DNA from: Epichloe hybrida | Taxonomy: Eukaryota; Ascomycota; Sordariomycetes; Hypocreales; Clavicipitaceae | Length of the DNA stretch: 64,000 nucleotides | Direction: 5' to 3' | Assembly (NCBI GenBank): GCA_019022495.1 | Contig: JAFEKR010000001.1 | Coordinates: 8,246,001-8,310,000 of the forward strand | In this document: positions 59,644-64,000 of the stretch, piece after piece | How the letters are laid out: every line of letters begins with the position of its first letter | Numbering within the stretch: the first letter of the stretch is position 1 | Notes under the pieces: generated by a model | Database searches by the model: none | What the model was told of the DNA's origin: nothing | The model's input: only the letters and a program-made list of their open reading frames with translations | Position numbers and translations under genes: made by a program

Positions 59644-60515
59644 ATGGAATGCGACTACACGCCGAAGATGTCAACTGATGCGTCCGCTCAGCCAACCTGC
59701 TCCCCGTCAAATGCCGAATATACCGTGGTATGGATCTGCGCTCTGAGCACCGAGTGCCTTGCTACATAGCTCTGTCTCGATGAGGAACACGAACGGCCGG
59801 AATATGTGTCTCCCCATGATAGTAATGATGACAATTTGGGCCGAGTTAGGAGGCACAATGTCATTATCGCAGTTATACCCGACGGCGAGTACGGCACAAC
59901 GTCCGCGGCAAGCGTCGCAAGAGATACGCTACACAGCTTCCCAAATATCCAAATCGGCCGAATGGTAGGCATCGGCGGCGGAGTGCTAACCCGCAGTAAT
60001 GACGTCCGTTTAGGCGACGTCGTGATTAGCACTCCTCGCGATGGCGAGGGTGGGTGTTACAGTATGACTTTGGCAAAACGATACAGGATCAGGTATTCTG
60101 TCAGACTACATACTTGAACCGGCCACCTACAGTGTTACTGACGGCGGTGAACGGGCTAAGGACACAGTATCAGAGACAACGGCGTTAGCTCGAGGAAGCT
60201 ATTAACCTCATCACTGTTAAGCAGGAAGAGAACCTACGCGAGGAAATTCGCCGGCCACCTGCGAGCAGCGACAGACTATATCGCAGCGACTTTGTCCATC
60301 CATCACATAAAAACGACGGTTGCCCTGGAGGCCTGTGGTCTCGACCTATCAAATTTAGTCAATTGACTCGAGCGGGTGAGTCCACAAAGTCCTGTTGTTC
60401 ACTACGGACTAATTGCTTTGGCGAACAAGCTGATAAATGACGCTTTGGTTCGTGACAAACTAGAGGCAGAGGCTTGTTCTGCGGGTCTGCTTAACGCATT
60501 ATTTCAATCACACTA
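59644..60515 (+). pseudogene. Nucleoside-phosphorylase-domain (NLR-type N-terminal) pseudogene
   Basis: From ATG 59644 one frame reads EYTVVWICALSTE, TAG (59767-59769), then LDEEHERPEYVSPHDSN, HNVIIAVIPDGEYGTTSAAS, FPNIQIGRMVGIGGGV and VRLGDVVISTPRDGEGG. These are hallmarks of PNP_UDP_1-type domains at the N-terminus of many fungal NLR-like proteins (often with NACHT and ankyrin or TPR parts). After about 60052 a one-base loss in a G run shifts the frame to YDFGKTIQDQVF, with a further TAG at 60186. Another shift leads to HYGLIALANKLINDALVRDK, up to about 60515. Both TAGs sit where relatives carry Gln, as CAG to TAG would give. The downstream effector and repeat domains are missing. Confidence 0.8.
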
Positions 60516-61527
60516 AGACAGCTAAAACTAGCCTACTACAAAAACGCTTTATAATATAGTGTGTAAGATACTTCGATTTAGAAGAGAGTCACTATTATTA
60601 TAGACACCTTAGATAAATTAATAATAAGGCGTGAGCTTCTTCCGTGGATAACGGACTTGGTGTTTACTCCAGGTCTTAGCCACGTCTAACTTGTTTGTAC
60701 TAGTCGCCGCGAGCCCGAATTCTGCGCGATATTCCCTCGTTAATAGGTGAGGAAAACTGCTTAGTGCTTAACAAGGAAAGTGTCAATACTATTGCCGCTC
60801 AGCTTTCACAACCATCTGATCTTCGGGACAAGGGTATGTTTTAGGAGCCCGTGGAGCGCATTCAAAGAAGCGTTAGCGACAGGGTTAAAGGGATGTGAGA
60901 TTTTACTACCTAAATTCGTACGCTAAGACGGGCGAGCAACGTGCGGGCTTGACTTATCGCATTGCTTGTCCTCTAGCTACTGGATCAAGGACATGGTGTC
61001 ATTGTGTTGGTGATACTATATGTGTCGCTTGCATGCATGACAGTTTAACTCATCTAGGCAGCTCGTGGTGCTGTTTTGTTTCAGTCTGTTCCGATGGAAC
61101 GATGGGTTAGTGATTCAGTAACGGAGCCCCGCATTAGTACAATGTGAGTCATTAAGCGATACCATTCGTACAATTATGCGAACGCCTTATACGCGGCAGT
61201 CACAAATGCGCACAATCGTTCATTGTTTCACTTTTTTTTAAGACATATGATTAATTCATTTAATTTATTAGCTCTTGCCTTTGTATCCGTCAAAAAGAGT
61301 GCGATTAGTCACGGCAGCAGCTGAAAAATCTACTACCCTGGGCTGATTACGTAGTAGAGCTCTTGCTTGCAGCTAGCATGGCCCTAGTACAGACTAACTA
61401 CAGCCACCACTTCCACACAGTGGCTGTCGCGGCCATTTATGCGGCCAGGCTTAGCACCAACATAGCTACCCAAGGCTAGGCCAGTAACAGCCCAAAGAAG
61501 ACAACCATGGCCATGAGAAGGGCTGCT
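60516..61527. other. Intergenic sequence, possibly decayed gene remnant
   Basis: Mixed composition with an AT-rich patch at 60520-60640. No recognisable protein motif. It may contain the unrecognisable rest of the pseudogene upstream. Confidence 0.35.
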
Positions 61528-61785
61528 TCATTGTGGGCCAATATGATAGCAGCCTCGACGAGCTTCAGGGGTACCCTTCCAGGACATCACCAACATGCCT
61601 AATGTACTTTGATCATTGGCCTGGAATTTCAGAGCAAAACCGCCGGTTGCAGTCGCAGCGATGATCAAGGTTGGCTTTAGTTGGCCTTTGCGGGTGAATT
61701 CGTTTGCTGTGCGAGGGCTATAAAGGTCAACTCTTCCACGGCTGTAGTCTAACGAATTATAACTCATACCATCTTGGATTGCCAC
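61528..61785 (-). CDS. Small hypothetical open frame, unsupported by family
   Basis: 85-residue frame from ATG 61785, MAIQDGMSYNSL...KPTLIIAATATGGFALKFQANDQ. It looks more protein-like than its neighbours (a beta-rich middle), and beyond its end another frame reads EAAIILAHNEAALLMAMVVF, a possible membrane helix, so an unseen intron or frameshift could extend it. I do not recognise it. Its start lies only 104 bp from the start of the gene at 61890 on the other strand. Confidence 0.25.
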   Translation of the reverse strand: MAIQDGMSYNSLDYSRGRVDLYSPRTANEFTRKGQLKPTLIIAATATGGFALKFQANDQSTLGMLVMSWKGTPEARRGCYHIGPQ

Positions 61786-61889
61786 GACACCTTCTCAAAA
61801 TCAGTTCTGTCCTAGTAATTGCTTAGCTTATATTCTAAAACCCTTTAGAGCTTGATTAAAGCGTAACCCCCTCCCCTTTTTTTGTCACA

Positions 61890-62583
61890 ATGGCTGCCAC
61901 TATTGCTCCCTACTCGCACCACCACTTCCACAGTCTTCCGACGATTAAGGACGCCCACACCCGTTTTGTTGCGGCGAAGGGCCAGGATCATGTTAAATGG
62001 TTCAAGGATTTCTTCGTCGAGCATGGCATGGACCAAAGGTTCGGATTGGCCATGATTCATCGTCACTTTGATCTGGAACCCTCCGAGAAGCTACTTGAAT
62101 ATATGGGGACCTCGACACCTTGGTCGGGTGGGTTTTCTGGGATGAAGGAGCCCCAGCCAGCCATGTGGGCGTTTGACGATGAAGGGCTCTTGAGGCCGAC
62201 TGAGTATCGCTACTCCGAAACGCAGGACAGCGATTTTACTGACAAAGAATTTGAATTCATCGCGAAGTTCAAGGCCGAACTTGCCCTGCGCGGCTTGGCC
62301 AACATGTTTGGATTGGCTCGATACCCGGGAGATAACTTTGAGGGGACTTGCGAATTTACCCAGGGCAGGGCCAATATCAACCTCCAACCCAATGACGTAC
62401 GTGATGTTCATTTATCTCATGTCACTAGTTAGCTCACACGTATAGTATCCTGCTATCTTGAAAGCCTTCTCCACCATCTGGTTCTTCTCCGAACCTCTAT
62501 GGAAGCGGGGATGCACTTGTAAATGTAACGAGGCTGCTGACGATCATCCCCACGCGGGGCACCGGACGACACAGAGGAAATAG
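61890..62583 (+). CDS. Conserved fungal protein with Cys/His-rich C-terminus, two exons
   Basis: Exon 1 is 61890-62400 and exon 2 is 62465-62583; the 64-nt intron runs GTGATG...AAAG. The spliced frame is 630 nt, 209 residues. Exon 1 encodes MAATIAPYSHHHFHSLPTIK, then KFKAELALRGLANMFGLARY and FTQGRANINLQPND. Exon 2 adds IWFFSEPLWKRGCTCKCNEA and a His-rich DDHPHAGH tail before TAG. The gain of the conserved-looking FFSEPLWKRGC block is the main support for this splice; without it the protein would end at 62432 in meaningless sequence. The C-x-C and D/H-rich tail could bind metal. I recall this as a family of uncharacterised fungal proteins. Confidence 0.7.
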
Positions 62584-63293
62584 GTCATGGAGAGACCGAC
62601 CCCGAGTTGGCTGTCGATACGGAATAGGAGGTGATTAGGGGCAAATGTGTGTTTGAGTGTTCCTAGATAGTCTAAAGCCTTCAACAGGTCATGGCAACTA
62701 GGGTTATAAGCCGCCAGATTGGTCTTTCAACAGATGCAAAAGTCAATTTAACTCTATCTTCCTACTCCATCACGATGTTCTTGGATTAAAACCCTCATTG
62801 ACGAAGGACCTGGGTCGCCTAATATGGCAGCCCAACGCACCGAAATGCAGTACAAGGCTCATATGGGGGGTTTTCAGACTAAAGAAGAGGGAAGTTGCTA
62901 AGGAGACAGCTAGGACGGCGGGGAGGCCTAGGAAGAAAAGAGAGAAGAAGCCCTTCCCTTTCAGTCATCTTTGGGACCAGAGAGAGCTGTTTCTCGAAGG
63001 TCGCCATCGTGTAAAACTCACTCTACGCGACAGATGTGCCTAACCCTTTGATAGTATTCTCCGTGGGAGAAGCTTTTGACCTCGCACTGGATTAGACTTC
63101 TGATTAGCCGCGAGTTGCAAGTAAACTAGGGAGCGCACGTGAAGAGCAGCTGAGGGGGTTCTGCCAATGCCAGTGGGTCTAACCGTCTAGCATACCGCTT
63201 TCTTATAACTAGTATGCAGTGGGGTTCATTTCTAACTTTCCACTTCTCCTAAACCCTGGGTCACAATCACCTGCTTACCTCCTCTGACACAAT
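62584..63293. other. Intergenic sequence
   Basis: No recognisable gene. The frame 62798-63043 is short, basic and without homology that I can see. It ends in the promoter of the downstream APH-like gene. Confidence 0.4.
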
Positions 63294-64000
63294 ATGGCTT
63301 CTCACGAGACCCAAAACCTCGAGTTGAAAAATATCTTGGCTGCTGTTTCCCAACTCAAGATCGGCGGAAACGCCCCGTTTTTTGACGGAGAGTTTAGCGG
63401 AGGCGAGTGTCGTGTCTTCAAGCTCAGCTTCAAAGACCAAGCGAGCGTTGCTATTCGCGTGCCACATCCTACAGAGAATAGCAGCTATGACGACACAATC
63501 GCTATAGTTCAAGCTGAAGTTCGCATTCTTCAAACACTCGAGGCAAAGGGCTTTTTCTGGGCTCCGAGATGCCGTGGAGCTAGCCTGACTTTCGATAATC
63601 CGGTCAAGCGCCCGTTTATCGTGTTAACTTGGGTCGAGGGCTTCCCATTAATTTGGGACAAAGATTTCCCACCGCGGCCTCTTCGGGATACGGTGCTTCG
63701 CCAAATAGCCTCAATACAGCTATCCTTAATTACGTGCACACTAGAGAATCGTACGCACAACACTTCAGCAGAAAATGACTATTCTTACTAGCTATAATAG
63801 GTAGTATAACTGCGACGGCTTTCTTCGAACGACGTTTGAAAAACAGACGAACCCAGGTCCGAGATGGGAAAATCCCTTGTCTTTCTGAGCAGGACTGTCT
63901 TGACCAGCAAGCGTTGCTCCATCGAGTGCTTGGCCTAGATCGAAACAGCACAGTCTTTGCTATTGATCACGGCGATATCAAGCCGGGCAATATTATCGTC
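63294..64000 (+). CDS. APH-family kinase-like protein, 5' part (gene runs off the window)
   Basis: Exon 1 is 63294-63750 and exon 2 starts at 63801. The 50-nt intron has a GTACGC donor and an ATAATAG acceptor. The splice restores frame from CTLENR to SITATAFFERRLKNRRTQV and onward. The N-lobe shows DQASVAIRVPHP with the probable VAIR lysine-equivalent, RPFIVLTWVEGFPL at the hinge, and DHGDIKPGNIIV at the window end, the Brenner-type catalytic loop (H-G-D-x4-N). Without splicing the frame stops at 63791 after 165 residues, so the exon join is preferred. The C-lobe lies beyond 64000. Substrate unknown. Confidence 0.75.

Noticed and set aside
59688..60032. Minus-strand 114-residue frame
   Set aside because: Antisense of the nucleoside-phosphorylase-type pseudogene, whose motifs are clear on the plus strand.
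62798..63043. 81-residue Arg/Lys-rich plus frame
   Set aside because: No recognisable content and no splice-supported extension.

Overview
The window looks like nuclear DNA of a filamentous ascomycete (Pezizomycotina). Genes have short GT-AG introns of about 50-65 nt. The protein families are typical of that group: APH-like kinases, ankyrin proteins, nucleoside-phosphorylase domains, and kinases with an H-A-D catalytic motif. Two very AT-rich blocks (about 1.8-33.5 kb and 40.0-57.3 kb) carry the signature of repeat-induced point mutation (RIP): repeat copies differ almost only by C/T and G/A, TpA is abundant, and nearly every frame is full of TAA/TAG. Between and around them lie three GC-balanced gene islands (1-1.8, 33.6-39.9 and 57.3-64 kb).

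Island 1 (1-1789) holds a frameshifted kinase-like gene and the 5' part of an OrsD-like zinc-finger gene. The zinc-finger gene appears to be cut by block 1; its reading frame resumes at 33576 on the far side. Block 1 (1790-33575) is bounded by two 266-bp LTRs of exactly equal length with TG...CA ends. Nested inside are a complete Ty1/Copia relic (4356-11196, TSD tagtg), a solo LTR of the same family (11353-11643, TSD gttat), and two adjacent hAT-like elements (4241-13194 interrupted, and 13196-15367). A rearranged three-LTR Copia copy follows (15761-24735, TSD agtta), carrying a third hAT-like fragment and a solo 471-bp LTR. Beyond it lie a Gypsy pol relic with a chromodomain-like tail (24741-28400) and a 501-bp TRIM-like element (32458-32958, TSD tatag).

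Island 2 (33.6-39.9 kb) has two apparently intact genes, an APH-like kinase (34398-35219) and a spliced gene for a possible permuted papain-like protein (35246-35872, minus). It also has three decayed genes: a GNAT acetyltransferase, an NRPS adenylation-domain fragment and a small secreted protein. Many of their stop codons are the kind RIP makes. Block 2 (39941-57345) is bounded by inverted repeats of about 55-60 bp, so it reads as a long-TIR DNA transposon. A 12.8-kb Gypsy element (41539-54329, 471-bp LTRs, TSD aatac) is inserted in it. That Gypsy element has an unusually long 3' region with a candidate extra reading frame, and it carries an unmutated 0.76-kb insertion.

Island 3 (57.3-64 kb) carries an intact ankyrin-repeat gene (58111-58938), a nucleoside-phosphorylase-type pseudogene (about 59644-60515), a two-exon gene of a conserved fungal family (61890-62583), and the 5' part of a second APH-like kinase (63294 to the window end). 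No bacterial-style operon, tRNA, rRNA or CRISPR array was seen. The strongest observations are the nested-element archaeology with matching target-site duplications, the TRIM-like element, the three-LTR recombinant, and the extra 3' reading frame in the 471-bp-LTR Gypsy element. All were read by eye; family names without a cited motif are from memory of the families and were not searched.
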